A stretch of 64,000 bases of DNA from Portulaca oleracea (GCA_029582165.1 CM055879.1:37109330-37173329), one strand, 5' to 3'; shown: positions 49,036-61,984, numbered from the stretch's first letter. The notes: generated from the sequence alone by a model not told the origin. Made by a program: numbers and translations.

Positions 49036-49223
49036 GCTCTATTCTTTGGATGAATTATTTTTAAATTAAAATAACTATGTTTGGATAAGTTATGATTTTT
49101 TTTGGGGGAGAATTCTAGTTTTGGAGTGAATGTTTTTTTGAGGAATTGTGTTAGGTTGAGATAAGTTAGGATAGGTTAGGATAAGTTAAGAGAGTTAAAA
49201 CCAACCTAACAAAAGAACAGGGC
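49036..49223. mobile_element. Tourist-like MITE (CTGTTCTTT family, GGATAAGTTA body)
   Basis: The left end GCTCTATTCTTTGGATGAAT and the right end AAAAGAACAGGGCC match the copy at 62811-63018, as do the repeated GATAAGTTAGGATA words. The flanking duplication is worn. Confidence 0.6.
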
Positions 49224-49731
49224 CTCAGTTAGTAGGAAGGCTGAAATTTAAGAATAATCTTTCGAGTTCAATTCTGGATCCTCACGTATTCATTATGCCG
49301 CTAAATTAGCCTCATTTATCTCCCTTATATTGTTCGTGCAGACATTAGAGAACCCTTAAAATAGGAAATTGCCTTTTTATCTTTGTACTCCAAAATTCCT
49401 AGGTATTAAATTTATGTAAGGCCTTTTATATAATTTGTCTTTGTTTGAAAAAGGACCATACTAATTATTGTACAAATAAACGCTGAGGATATATAATATT
49501 AATTACAAAAATAAAACAGTGAAAATTAATGTCTAAAATCTTAGGGCCGAAGTGCAAACTTTCTACACAATGCTAACATATCTAAGTATCATGTGATTCC
49601 TACAAAAAAATTAGCACCATATAATATATTTATTGTTGGAAAATTTTTTTACCAATGTTTTCTTTAAATTAAATTAGGCAATTCCTACCAACAGTTTATA
49701 GCAAGTTAGCAACCACTGTCTTTTCTAACAA

Positions 49732-50122
49732 TTTTTTTTTTTTATTCAAACCCTTATAGACTTTATTCCTCAATCAAATCAAGGTTACAAGCATCATCAA
49801 CAATCAAATTACTAATATTTGAGGGCAAGTCATTAGTCCACGTCCTAGTCGTAAGGACTATGGGCTGGATGTGTGCCAGGGCGTGAGCCACCCTATTTCC
49901 CTCCCTACGGATATGCGAAAAAACAACGCTGTCAAAATTTAAAGAGAGTTCCAAGATACTTTAAACAAAGATACCAATATCAGTATTCGCCTTGGATTTC
50001 TTGTTGAGTTTTGAGATAATGGCTAAAGAGTCGCCTTCTAATATCACTCGTCGAAACCCTCTGTTCCGCGCCAGGTTGAGAGCAAAGAGAGCAGCCCTGG
50101 CTTCCTCGAGTTCTGGTCTGCC
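49732..50122 (-). pseudogene. 5'-truncated LINE relic: RNase H domain with poly-A tail
   Basis: On the minus strand a frame from about 50122 to 49763 encodes a plant-type RNase H (RVT_3) domain. It includes EARAALFALNLARNRGF, VILEGDSLAIISKLN, one in-frame stop after IGIFV, then FSHIRREGNRVAHALAH and a short tail. The EGDS and HIRREGN.VAHALA blocks carry the usual acidic and Arg/His residues. After the stop codon the minus strand runs into A12 (T12 at 49732-49743), as at the 3' end of a LINE. Reverse transcriptase is absent. A captured RNase H-like host gene is less likely because of the tail. Confidence 0.75.
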
Positions 50123-50870
50123 ATAAATTTTTATATTGGTGTCACCTTATTATTTTAAATTTAGTAATGAACAGTTTAATTCGATCTATAAAAAAATAAA
50201 ATATTGGATTCTATCTTGACATATAATAAATCAAATTAAAACACTAATTTAATTGATGTGAAATGAACAACACTTTTCTATTAACTCTTAGAAAATGGAT
50301 GGTACTTTTATACAAATTAGACATAGTTTCTTTGTAGCTATCCTCATTTTGTATGCCACATTTTCTGTTACTCCTCAAATCAGTTGAATTGACATCATCA
50401 ACATAAGATTTGTGAGAGTAAGTTATATTGATATTCAAATGAATTGACATCAAAAAATGGTATGGGCTATGTGGACTATGACTTGCTATATATAGCAAAT
50501 AAACTTAATGTCTCGATTCAAGTGCTTGATTGGATACATACAATTATATATTCCAACAATCAACAGTTCAACACTGAATTAGGGTATTAATTAATTAATA
50601 GGTACTCCCCAATTAATTAAAATATGACCCACTAATATGTATTAATAATTAATCATCCACTTGATTAGGTACATTCCATTAATTGATGCCCTAGTTGAAG
50701 TTCGAGGGAGCCACAACTGTCACCAACATGCATGAAACTATAACACTCTTTGTATTACCTGCATATATATTTCTTTGGATGATAATTTTGAATCTATAAA
50801 AAATAGTTTAGGCTCAAGTTTGAATAATATTAATTTTCTTAAATCATATATGGTATAGATTACAAAATGG

Positions 50871-51620
50871 CAGGGTTGTTGATCGGTCCAGGACTGGACT
50901 GAATTAAATTGAACTAGACTGGACCGAAAATCAAACAAGGGGACTGGTCTGGATCGAGGACTGGACCGAAAACCGAATAAGGGGATTGGTCTGGATCGAG
51001 GACTGGACCGAACTTTTGTTAGTCCTGGATTAGACCGATCAAAAAAAGTTCGATCCAGGACTGGACCGACCGAATGGACTGAATTATGGGGAAGATATGC
51101 GATTAAATTTTACCAGAACCAGTGAAGCGGTTTACTGTGCGTGGTGGTCTGCTGGACGGTGGCCGACTGGGTGTGGACCACGTGGGGGTCGGCTGTGGAG
51201 GAGAAAACAACGGATATGGGGAGTGAGGAGTGGGGAGTGCCAGTGAAGCGGTTGAGTGCGGAGGGAGGGCGGTGGCTCTGACAGCCTTGACGACGCTAGC
51301 GGTGGCGTCTAGTAACGGCGAGTGGTGCAGGCTGGAGGGAGGGCAGAGGGTGGAGTGGGGATTGGGGAGCGTCGAGAGTTTGAGATTGATATACTCAAAA
51401 ACATTAGTGAATAGTGATAAAAAATTGAAAACCATAGAAAAATAGTTGGTTTGTAGTTCGGTCCTCGATCCAATCGATCCTCTAATTCGGTCCAGTCCAT
51501 GAATCGAAGACTGAAACTCAATATTCTTTGGACCGAGAACTGGACCGAATTATCATCGGTTCTTTTGGTCCAGTCTGTTCTAATCTTTTATTCGTTCCGG
51601 ACTAAATTATGAACCGCCCT
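50871..51620. mobile_element. hAT-like foldback element, about 750 bp, with a GC-rich core
   Basis: The ends are CAGGGTTGTT at the left and the inverse-like AACCGCCCTA at the right, with an 8-bp flank that matches at six positions (CAAAATGG, GAAAATGA), which fits hAT. Both arms consist of inverted copies of GGACTGGACCGAA-type words; the left arm also has a 41-bp direct tandem repeat (GGATCGAGGACTGGACCGAA, twice). The core at about 51120-51400 is GC-rich, unlike the flanks, and may be a captured gene piece. Its ORFs match no family I know. Confidence 0.6.
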
Positions 51621-52178
51621 AGAAAATGAATTGAAACTTAAGTTGTGACTTTGAATAACTTTATTCACTTACAAATTTCTCAATTCTTAGCTATCACCTA
51701 GAAGGCTAGAGGTAGAATACTTGAACCACCATGCGAAACAAATACTAAATAAATTAATAAATTATGAAACATACAATTAATTAAAGTGAATATATAAACA
51801 TAGAGTCCAAGTAAACTTTAATAAATTGGAATGAAGTAGATAGGTAGGAGAGCATGCATTGTCATCAGCAGTGACACGAAAGCCATATCTTACTAAACTA
51901 TATATTGAAAAGACTATTAAAGTATTAAGATAAGATAGCTTTGTAGGTTATTCTATTTTTATGCGTAGGATCATTTTAGCTCGAAGTATAAAATGATGGT
52001 TGAAGATCATTTATAATTTTATATTCTAAAGCATCCCCTTATCAAAATGTTCGATAATAATTTTACGTAATGTTATTGCCTATAAATTCTGTCAATAATT
52101 GTATTTTATTAGACGTAACAAATCTTTAGATTAATTGATAATTACTTTTAGAATAAGAGCGTAGTACACAAACATAAT

Positions 52179-52359
52179 TTTTTTTTAACATTGGTAAGTC
52201 GGGCCACCTACTATGTCAGTGAAGTTCAATGGGTCCATCAGCTCATGGGGAAGGGGGAAACCAGGCATAGACACGCCTATTGCTATTCCTAGGAATCAAT
52301 CCTGAGACCTATAGGTTACCACAGTGCAGTAGGTGCCACTTTTGCTAAAAGTTCATTGA
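52179..52359 (-). mobile_element. SINE-like retroposon on the minus strand, 14-bp TSD
   Basis: TACACAAACATAAT (52165-52178) and TACACAAATATAAT (52360-52373) flank it and differ by one base. On the minus strand the element ends in a run of about nine A at 52179-52187. It carries a B-box-like GGATTGATTCC, one base off consensus, about 70 bases from its 5' end. The body does not match the other SINEs in this window, so it is a second family. Confidence 0.65.
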
Positions 52360-53298
52360 TACACAAATATAATTTATAATCTCGTCAAAAATATATACTT
52401 TGTAAAGTTAATATTGTGGAACGTTAAAAGATATCTAGTTCTATAAAATTTTTTTATAAAGATAGTATAGTAGACTAATTGTGGTAGTAATAATAGGTTG
52501 GTGATTAAATAATTATCATTACCACGTTATTCATGCACAAATAGTAGGGAGTAACCTTTAAAGGTCAATCATCTCCCACTTTTTTTATTCTCTTGAAAAT
52601 GATACAGGTGCACACTACCACTTCTCTACCAACGGGAAAACACTTAAGTATAATGATTAATGAATCATCTGCTTTAAGAAAAATTGAATAAATCCCTTTA
52701 ATTTTTACCTATCATTGTTTGTAAATAGTTTTATTTTATCTAAAATTTGGTGATTATCACACATATATTTTTTATAGACTTATATTTCATCCAGATAATA
52801 ATACACATGAATATTTACTAACATACATGGTAGCTAGGCTGGCGCCGCTTGTGTATTTTCATCAACAAAAAGTTTCAATATAAAAGATTTTTAAAAAATA
52901 TCTCAATTTAAATCTTAATGAATTAAATTTACACCCATAGCATTAAAAAAAATTTGCTAGTTAAAACCTTAACTACACTTCACAAATAATTGATATATGT
53001 TAGTCATTTTTTTCCTTGGGTAAAAAAAGGGCATAATGTATTAGATGTGATATAGCAAACTTGTGAATGAGGCTTAAGTGAAAATTTTATTTTATTTTTA
53101 TTTTTGTTTTGCATTGATGGAGCCACAATTTAACCATCTTAAGTCAGGCTAGGAATAGGCAGTATACACTTTATAGTAGGAGTCATAAACTTGGCTTTGA
53201 TAAGAGTTTGGATTGATTTTTGTAATTTTTTTAATTTCTTTTTGTGGATAAATACATAAGTGTATTCGGTTCTATTTTAGAGGTATACCGTATACGAA

Positions 53299-53693
53299 AT
53301 GATAAGTGTTTTGAGTTAAGATGGTTAATAACCATCTTAAGTTTCTTTTAAATCACTCAAAAAATCAAATTTAAGGATATTTAAATCATTAGAAAGGTAT
53401 GTTTCATTATTTTAAGGGTTATTACAACTTATAAGCTATATTAAAATAAATATTCATTTATTATTTTTCATAAATATAAAACTATGCATAAAATGTGCAT
53501 TATCTAGTATGATTGATAAATTTTGGCTATTCTTTATATTTGTTAACTAGCTAATAATTAGTGTTGTATTCTTATAATTGATAAATATATATGATTACTA
53601 GAAAAAGTATTAGTAAAAGTTAAAAAAATGTGAATTATGAATAATTCAAGATGGTTATTAGCTATTTTGATGCAAGATACGTATCATTGTCCT
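53299..53693. mobile_element. MITE family B, copy 3
   Basis: The left end GAGTTAAGATGGTTAATAAC and the right end GGTTATTAGCTATTTTGATG, then CAAGATACGTATCATTG, form diverged inverted repeats. The interior words TTTCATTATTTTAAGGGTTA and AAACTATGCATAAAATGTGC match copies 1 and 2. Confidence 0.65.
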
Positions 53694-53747
53694 TAGAGGT
53701 ATATGCTAACAAGTTTCTATCAGAAAAAGTTATATTGGTAAGTTTTA

Positions 53748-54002
53748 CTCGCTTCATTTATGAATAATTGTCACTTTTAAGGGATGAAAAATAGTGAGAA
53801 AATGGTAGTTAACAGATGTTGACAAAAATACACCCTACTTAATTTAGATAAGTATTTGTATTGGCATTTGGAAATGATCAAAGTTAGGATAAATACGGTG
53901 GAGCAATACTTAATATTATATTGGTGTTATAAACTAACAGATATTGTAAAAAACAAATAAAACTAATTAAGTAAAGTGACAAATATTGAGAAATCGAGGG
54001 AG
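53748..54002. mobile_element. Stowaway-like MITE, 255 bp
   Basis: TA|CTCGCTTCATTTATGAATAA at the left and GAGAAATCGAGGGAG|TA at the right. It lies 55 bases from MITE family B copy 3. Confidence 0.7.
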
Positions 54003-54815
54003 TATAAGTTTAGGGAAAACAAAAATGTGACATATCAAAGTGCTTATAATAAATGTGATCCTGTACATTAATAATTTTGAGTAAAATTTTTGAATACACT
54101 AAAATTTGAAATATTGGTTGGAAGTTAGATAAGTCATGCATGAAATTGGATAGGAAGAAATGACAACATGCGTGTTTGAACTTTAGAAACTAGAAGCAAA
54201 TGTGTGCAAGAGTAGAGTTAGGTTTAAAAGCAATACGTACACTTTCATGTCAAAAACAACAATTCTTCAATTTGTGCACGTTTAATTGGTAGGCGGATCA
54301 TCTATCTAAAATACTATCAATAGATGTTTTCTCACATTTTTTTAGGAGATATATTGATAGATCACTAAACTAGTTCTCCAAGCATTTTTTTTTAGCTTGC
54401 TTCGGAATTAAGGTTGTGTGCTAGGTGGACCTCTAGTCTCAGTACTTTAAATAGAAACGAAGCAAGTAATTTAATGCATTCTTGGACTATAAGTAGAAGC
54501 TAATATCGGTGTTGAGATTCACCCATGATTATGTACTATATTAGAAACATAAGGAGAAATTATATACTATATAAGTAAAGTGAACTACTCTTCTTAACGC
54601 CAATTGGTTTTAAGATTGAACCTCACTTAACTTGTGTACCATAGACTTTGGTTGAAGTGCTCTCCCGTCTTAGATCTCCCCGACAATGGGTCTTAGGACC
54701 AAGCAACTCCACCTTTCCAACAATGGGTCTTAGGATCAAAGAGGCAGCCAAACTATGGCACATAAAGACATCCCGAAAAACTTTGTGATTGTTATGCTTC
54801 TATATGCCCCATAAG

Positions 54816-55050
54816 ACCAATCACCTCTTACCCGAGTGGCAAGAGGTCCTCCTCTTATCCCTTACTTTCAAGGTTCGAAATCTGGTGGGGTATTCTCCTT
54901 TACCATTTTAGAGATGATGCACGTAGGAAAGGGGCCTAACTTTGGACCATATTGGCATCCCTATTTCCCGTCCGCTGTAAATCTATTGCATTATTCCCTT
55001 GAGATAGCGTACAATGGTTGGATTGCTTACCTATATAAAAAAAAAAAAAA
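54816..55050 (+). mobile_element. tRNA-derived SINE, young copy with perfect 14-bp TSD
   Basis: ATATGCCCCATAAG occurs at 54802-54815 and 55051-55064. The element starts ACCAATCACCTCTTACCCGA, holds an A-box-like GAGTGGCAAGAGG and a B-box GGTTCGAAATC, and ends in an uninterrupted run of about 14 A. The match with 48210-48395 defines a family. The plus-strand ORF at 54836 is chance. Confidence 0.9.
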
Positions 55051-57406
55051 ATATGCCCCATAAGGAGCCAACAAACCATAAGACTCGTGCCTGCCTAGTT
55101 TATATCAAACAAGATGTATAATGTCCCAAATATGTGTTAGCAAAATTTCAATAAGTGGAATTCCTAGGTGAGATCTTATCGTTAGTTTTAGGCTACTCTA
55201 TAATGGATGGGCTAAACTGAAATAAAAGTGGCCCAAACACTGGTAACCAATGAACTGGGCTGGGCTAGTCGGCCTACATAATTCTAGCACCTAAGAGTTG
55301 GACCGGTCTTTTCGTTTAGTGGACATCAAAGTTGACTACCCACTATCGTGCATGAGTTGTGTGTGTTTCGTTTTACATGTTACTCAAGAAAACAACGGAG
55401 CTACAACCTTGAATCTTGATCATTATTTATAAGCAATAATGTAATTAAAGTACATTGAAAATAATTATGAACGAAACAAGTTTTCTAAATTAGAAAATTA
55501 TTTTCGATTCCTTTACTTTTACTCTTTGAAAGTCTGTAACTTCTCCAACCACAAAAATTCTTACACGGGTAAACTTGTCTTGAAGAATGAATATTTACTT
55601 TTTTCTCTTTTGAAATCAGTAATATTAATATTGGTTCTCTGGGAAGAATAGTGTGAATGTGATGATCTGGTCAAAAAGAAATGTTACACCTTGGTGTGAA
55701 AAGGTTAATGATTTCCCTATTTATTATTATAAACAGATTCTATCTTTTCAGGTAATTTGGAAAATCACCTACTGTTAGGAGTCAAATACCAAACTAGTCC
55801 TTTTCTTCACGATTGAATTCTCCTGTAAATGAGTATAAGAATATTGATCAAATGAAATTAATTACTAAAACATGGAATAAAAAATTCTATGCTATTGGCA
55901 TTTTTAAGATTAATATAAGCTGTAAGGATTCGTTCATTCAATCAAAGTTTTAAGCTGAGATATATAACCTCATTCTTTTTTTCACTATTAAATTCTCTTA
56001 CAGATAATTAATAAGATTAATTACTGATCAAATGAAACTACTAGTAATTATTAAGTAATATATATCTTATTCATGGGGAAGAAGTGTTAAATTATTAAGA
56101 TTAATATGTTATTTAGAGTAAAGTAATGTTAGAGAAAATAAACATGTGTATGTTTAGGTAAAAATTGAAGAATTAAGTGTCAAAAATACATAAGAAAAAC
56201 TATAAATTAAAAATAAGATTAGATTAAGTGAATAAAAACGTAACACTTCAAAAGAACAAGTCTAAACTACGTTATTATCAGTACGTATTACACTATCAAT
56301 ACCCTAGTATTTGCAATCTACGTCAAGCTAACTAGCCAAGTTGTAGTTAGTATAATGATTGATTTATGATTAAAAAAAATCTAATTAATTGTTGATCCTC
56401 TTCTTACTGCTAATTACGTCTGTTGCTTACTGGACATCGCTGTAATGATATTTATGCGTTTGTTTACGATCATATTTGCAATTTCTTATTACAACTAATA
56501 ACTATGTTCTAAAAATATGTTATGATGAGTTTACGATCCATCCGCACGTTAATACGATTTTTTTTTTTTTAAAGAAAGGGTGCACCATGATCATAATTAT
56601 TCACAAGTCTTGATATATATTTTTTTACTCAAATAATTGAGTTTATTTTATTTGGTAAAAATACATGCATCGTATATGACTGGCTAACACTATCATGTGA
56701 TCGATTTAATAGACCCAGACACCCAGTCAACTTATATTAGAATTAATTCAACATTTATCTCTGTTTCGTCAAAACCAATTATTCATAGAAGTCAACTCTC
56801 AATAGTTTTTCGCAGGCCAAAATATCTCAAATAATTACGTAATATTAACGTAATTCTGACTTTGTTACTCGTAAATCGAATGCTTAAAGATTGAAAAAAT
56901 TAAACTCATACAGCATTTGTTTTGGGTTGATTAATTACCGGTTCTTTGACCTAGTTTTATCCAATTTATACCTTCAAATATCACCAATTAAATTAATATT
57001 CTTATTTTTGTTATTAAAGCTTAATGTTAAGCCTAACGAAAATGCATATTCGAAGAACTATTCTTGTTTTATGCTTAAAGTATATGAGGTTTGGATTAGC
57101 TAATTTTAATAAGTGCTTCCAATCTTATCATCAAGTATAATTATTTAGATAATAGTCCCCATCAATTAAAGAAGAAGGTCGATCTAGAAAACTAAGATAT
57201 GTGGCTTCCATATCTTAGCTCAACGACTTTAACATCTGGAAGATCGGATTAGGTTTTAATATTGAGCCTGTAAAATTTAAAAATTAGTTAAAAATCAAGA
57301 AGTTACAGATGATAACCTACAATTAAAAATTGAAATGCTTTGTCTGATCAGCAAGATATATAGTGCTTTGTGGGAGGGGATTAGGGCATAGTAGTGAATC
57401 TAAATT

Positions 57407-57692
57407 GGAGTTGTCAAAAAATCTGGCTCGGGTTATATTGGGCTCGGACAAATCCGACTTCAGATAAAATTTTGATGTCCGATATCTGAATTTTTCAATT
57501 TTTTCGGATCGGACAATTCAGGCAGACCTATATTCGTGTCAACGTTGGGTCCGTCAATAGGAAAAATATTTCGTCTGAATTTCCGATCAAATTAGTCGAA
57601 ATTAAAATTTTGACAAAAAATCTATGATAGTACCCAATTTTTTTAGATTGGACTAAATCAGGTATTCAAGTTGATCAATTTTTTTGACAGCT
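57407..57692. mobile_element. Candidate inverted-repeat element
   Basis: The left end AGTTGTCAAAAAATCT and the right end AATTTTTTTGACAGCT are inverted. The interior has GGATCGGACAATTCAG and related words. A worn relative may lie at about 22620-22840. No clear target duplication was found; the CAG-like end would suit hAT. Confidence 0.4.
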
Positions 57693-59597
57693 GAAATTTA
57701 AACCATTCAACTTTCATTTATATATATGAACAAGTAGTTATTAAACAAGTTATTTACCTGCTATATTTAGTTAAGAAAGACTAAAATAACAATTAGGATT
57801 ACTCTATTTATAATTTAAGTCTAATATTAAATTTAATTACAGTAATTAACAAAAAAAAAACTTCTCTAAAATCATGCAAAATGTACAAAACAGAATAGAG
57901 AAGCATACATTTGCAGCACTGTGATGTAGGAACGTGACACACGAAATTGAGAGTAAAATGTAGTACTAGAGAACCATACATTTGCAGCAAATATAAATGG
58001 CATATTCTTTGGGTACATGAAATTTCCAACAACAAACATGCATGCATGTCTACATTGTATATATGCAGGTGTCTTCTGCTTTTCTTTTGACCTAGATAGA
58101 CCCACACCAAAGCATCATTTATTATGCAAGTTTGTACAAATTTAAGATTGTTAAAAACCTGTTTGATCCAAAACAACGTACGGTTGTTGTTATAAATATT
58201 TTATATAATTAATTTCAGTATTAATATGTATTATTTTAATTTAAACAGAAATTTGAGTATAATATTTTTCTTTCTTTCATTGTCCAAATTTACAACAAAA
58301 AAAAATAGATGCCTCTTATGTAACTAACCAAACACATCTGAAGCCTAAATAATATTTTAAAAAACAAAAAGAGAGGAAAGAAGCAAATAATGGGGAAAAA
58401 AAAAAAAGCATCCATAACTACTATGATTGCTACCCTTCGTGAAGTGGAATTTTGAGGTGCCAAGTTATTTTAAAATGCGTATCTAGTTTTTAGTCCAAGA
58501 TAAAAAGTAAAAATAAAGTTGGATAACGTCAAAGCTATTAAGTTGTATTATTGACTAAAATTTCTTAACTCACTCATATGGAGAATGTAATGGACGATAG
58601 CCTGATAATTGAAAATGGGAAAGATTAATATATTACACAAATGAAAGTACAATATACTAAATAAAAGTGAATATAATAACTAGTTAAATACCTATCAGAT
58701 TTGGGTAAATAAAGGTGACTAATTAAGTCAATCACTATACTTTTATTTTCTAATAATAGTTAATATTATCATGAGAACAAATTAAAACGACATGTATAAA
58801 TTAAGTATCTACTTTTTGTCAATGTTTTTTTTTATGCAGGAGAACTTTTTTAAAGCATCACTTTGAAAATAATTAGACAATAATGACAAATCATATTGTT
58901 GTAAAATAATTTGTAAGGGGACATCTTTTTTGAAGGTGTTGGCTGCATATATATGGATACATTATTTCACAACAAAAGTAGTTTAAAATGGACAATGAAC
59001 ATAGGACATATAGGTTCTTTTTCATGCCAAAATCCATGATTTGCTCCAATCCAATTCCACTTAAGTAAGAAGAATCCCAGAGGGGAATAATGTACATATA
59101 TAGACCAAGTTTTTATGCCCATAATAAGACATATATATAAAGCCATCAAAGTTTACATAGCTAAGAAAACTTTGCATTATTATTTTGGTGCTCACAAAAG
59201 TGAGAAGATAATTTATGACATTACTCATTTTTTAACTTATCAATACTCCTTGTTTCTGTTCAATATTTGTGATGACTTTAGTTAATTCTTATGTTCTAGA
59301 AAATGTCTATCACTTTATAGTTTTATTCCAACAGCCATGATTAATCATTTTATCATATCATCTTTTATAAATTGTTGTTTTGCCATTCCCAACAAATTTA
59401 TTTGTTTAAAGTTGTGTTATTTTTGTCAATAAAACATAATTTATCTTCACCAACTATCATTAATTTCTTAATATCTTATATAACCTACCTAAATATGTGA
59501 CAATTATTTCATTTAGAAAGGATGCACTATTGATAAAAAGTGAGCAACGTTGAATAATGTCTATAAGTACTTATCAGTGATAATTGAATAACTTATA

Positions 59598-60281
59598 CTC
59601 CCTCTGTTCCATATTAATTATCATATATATATTTAACTGTCACAGTTTTCAATGTTACTCTTTATACTACTAAAAATATGTTTATTACCAACCATTTTTT
59701 TCCAACCAATTTAAAATAGTTGGAAAAACCCACCATTTTAGCAACCATTTGATACTCCAACTATTTTTCAAAAAATTTAGTGGGAAAAATTGTTGGAAAT
59801 TCCAACCAATTTTGCTAAAATGGTTGGAAAATTTTCCTACTATTTGAAAATGGTTGGATTACTAACCATTTTTCCAACCAATTTCAAATAGTATGAAAAA
59901 GGATGGTAGGAAAATTTTCCAACCAATTTTAACAAAATTGGTTGGAATTTCCAACCATTTTTCCCACCAATTTTTTGAAAAATAGTTGGAATATCAAATG
60001 GTTGCTAAAATTGTTGGGTTTTCCAACCATTTTAAATTGGTTGGAAAAAAGTGATTGGTAATACACATATTTTTAGTAGTGTTAATTGATAATTTCTTGT
60101 ATAATATCATATTTGTAATTATTGTAATATTGTACTTTTATAATAATATTTTTTATTACAAATCTATTGGTAACAATCTTATTTAACAAATCATTATATA
60201 TATTAAGAAATTTATAATCAAAAATTTTAATATTTGACTGTACAATTTCCAAAAACGACAATTAATATGGAATGGAGGGAT
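59598..60281. mobile_element. Stowaway-like MITE split by a CACTA-type MITE
   Basis: The left Stowaway part (TA|CTCCCTCTGTTCCATATTAA) is at 59598-59664 and the right part (ATTAATATGGAATGGAGGGA) ends near 60281. Removing 59665-60081 plus one TTA leaves a normal Stowaway of about 260 bp. Confidence 0.75.
59665..60081. mobile_element. CACTA-type palindromic MITE, 417 bp, TSD TTA
   Basis: It starts TACTACTAAAAATATG and ends CATATTTTTAGTAGTG, with TTA on both sides (59662-59664, 60082-60084). The body is one long inverted repeat and matches 17261-17705 along its length. The first base is T where the right end implies C. Confidence 0.85.
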
Positions 60282-60869
60282 TTCATCAACCATTTTTTTT
60301 CATTCCACCCGTTATTCATTTCACATGCATTTTTAATTTCTTGCTTAACTTCAACTAATTAAGATGCTCCTTTAATTTTTCTATTACTATTAACTATAAA
60401 CATCTCCAATACAAAATTCTAAGCAACTTAATTATCATATCGAACTTGACTATTACTTATATATAGAGTTTTTTTGAGGAAGTTTCAAACTATCTAATAT
60501 ATATAAGTGATGAATAATACTGAAAGTTATTGAATGGTGACTAGCTAGCTATTGTCAGTGATTTAAGTATTTATCATAACTTAAAAAAATATACTGTATA
60601 CGTCATAAAGAATTTGGGTGAAACAAAGAGGATAATAGTAGCTACGTTATCTAGGCCTGCGGCAACAAAAGTTGAATTAGATTCTTTGGAACAGTATAGA
60701 TAACATATGAACCATACACATATACCAGCAGCATATGTACGTATATTTGTCCACTCCAATAACAAGATTCCAAAACTCATACTAGTATTATTTTCTTTTA
60801 ATTAATTGGACCACAACAGTCAAAAAGTTGTTGTATGAATAGTCTAGTAGCAGTAGTAGTGATATATTA

Positions 60870-61076
60870 CCTCCGTCTCAAAATATTTGTCCTTTAATTA
60901 AATTTTGAACATTGATTATTCACAAATTATAATGAGTTATGATATGAAATTATCGTCATTAGAAAGACACCTTAGTAAAAATTATAATAATAGTAATTTC
61001 ATATCGTAACTCATTGTAATTTGAGAATAATTGATAGTCAAAATTTAGTCAAAAGACAAACATTTTGGGACAGAGG
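60870..61076. mobile_element. Stowaway-like MITE, strongly palindromic
   Basis: TA|CCTCCGTCTCAAAATATTTG at the left and ACATTTTGGGACAGAGG|TA at the right. The inner arms CAAATTATAATGAGTTATGA and TCATATCGTAACTCATTG pair around a short loop. A half copy seems to lie at about 46120-46245. Confidence 0.8.
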
Positions 61077-61687
61077 TAGTGTGTGTGTATATATATATGG
61101 AAAATTCCTGAAACAAATAATTTTTTGAGGTTTAATTTTTCTAAAATAAACTCCAAAGGTACACATAAATTAATATAATCATAAATTTCAATTTAAAAAA
61201 ATCACACCTATAAATTACAAATATGTAATATCTGTTTAACTAAATCAATATTCATTAACTTTCTATTTAAGTGATTCATTACTCATTTTTCCAGCAGAAT
61301 TACTGCCATAATATATCAATCCTTATACAAAAAAAAATATAGATTAAAATTTCTACAAGTGGTTTCTATTGTACATCAAATATTGTGAAATTGAAGGCAT
61401 TTAATGGTCTTCAATATGCTATTTTGATTATTTTTTCTATCAATATATTTATAGGAAAATTATGAGATTAAGATTTTGTAAAAATATTTTTTATAAAAAT
61501 TTAACAATGAAAGTTTCATATCATAAATTATTATATACTTTAAGAAATTATTAATAAATAATTTCAAAGATTCACTGTAAGAAGTCCATAATAATGAACA
61601 TTTAGAAACATTTATGTGATCTTATGTATGGTAAAATTTTGAAAATTTGATACTCATTGACAACAACAATTTAAGGGACATTGATAA

Positions 61688-61964
61688 GGCCTCTGCTCTT
61701 TTGTGTGCTTGCTAGAATGTGGAGACGGTGCGATGTGGGAAAATTGTGGAAAATGCGATAAGATGTAGAATCGTATGGTCAAATTTGAGGAAAGTATGGT
61801 TGATGTGATAGGAGAGAAAAGATAATATGAAAAGTAGAGGAGAAAAGTGAAGTGATACATTGATAATGATTGTGGTAAAGTTGTGTGAATTGTGAAGTGT
61901 GGTAGAATATTGAGTGGTATGATGAGTTGTGGTACCGCACCGCACCATATAAAAGAACAGGGCC
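61688..61964. mobile_element. Tourist-like MITE (GGCCCTGTTCTTT family), 277 bp
   Basis: It starts GGCCTCTGCTCTTTT and ends AAAAGAACAGGGCC, flanked by TAA at the left and TAG at the right. The body words GTGTGGTAGAATATTGAG and GTAGAGGAGAAAAGTGAAG are shared with 34286-34470 and, inverted, with 14464-14699. Two minus-strand ORFs here are artefacts of the repeat. Confidence 0.75.
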
Positions 61965-61984
61965 TAGTATCTTGAATCAATATG

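Noticed and set aside
51103..51435. 110-codon Pro/Ser-rich ORF on the minus strand
   Set aside because: It falls in the GC-rich core of a foldback element, where long frames arise by chance; no family recognised.
57808..58176. 122-codon minus-strand ORF, the longest in the right third
   Set aside because: AT-rich, Cys/Leu-biased composition, no domain, no splice signals or neighbours that support it.
61654..61980. Minus-strand ORF of 108 codons
   Set aside because: It coincides with the boundaries of a Tourist-like MITE and has no conserved domain.
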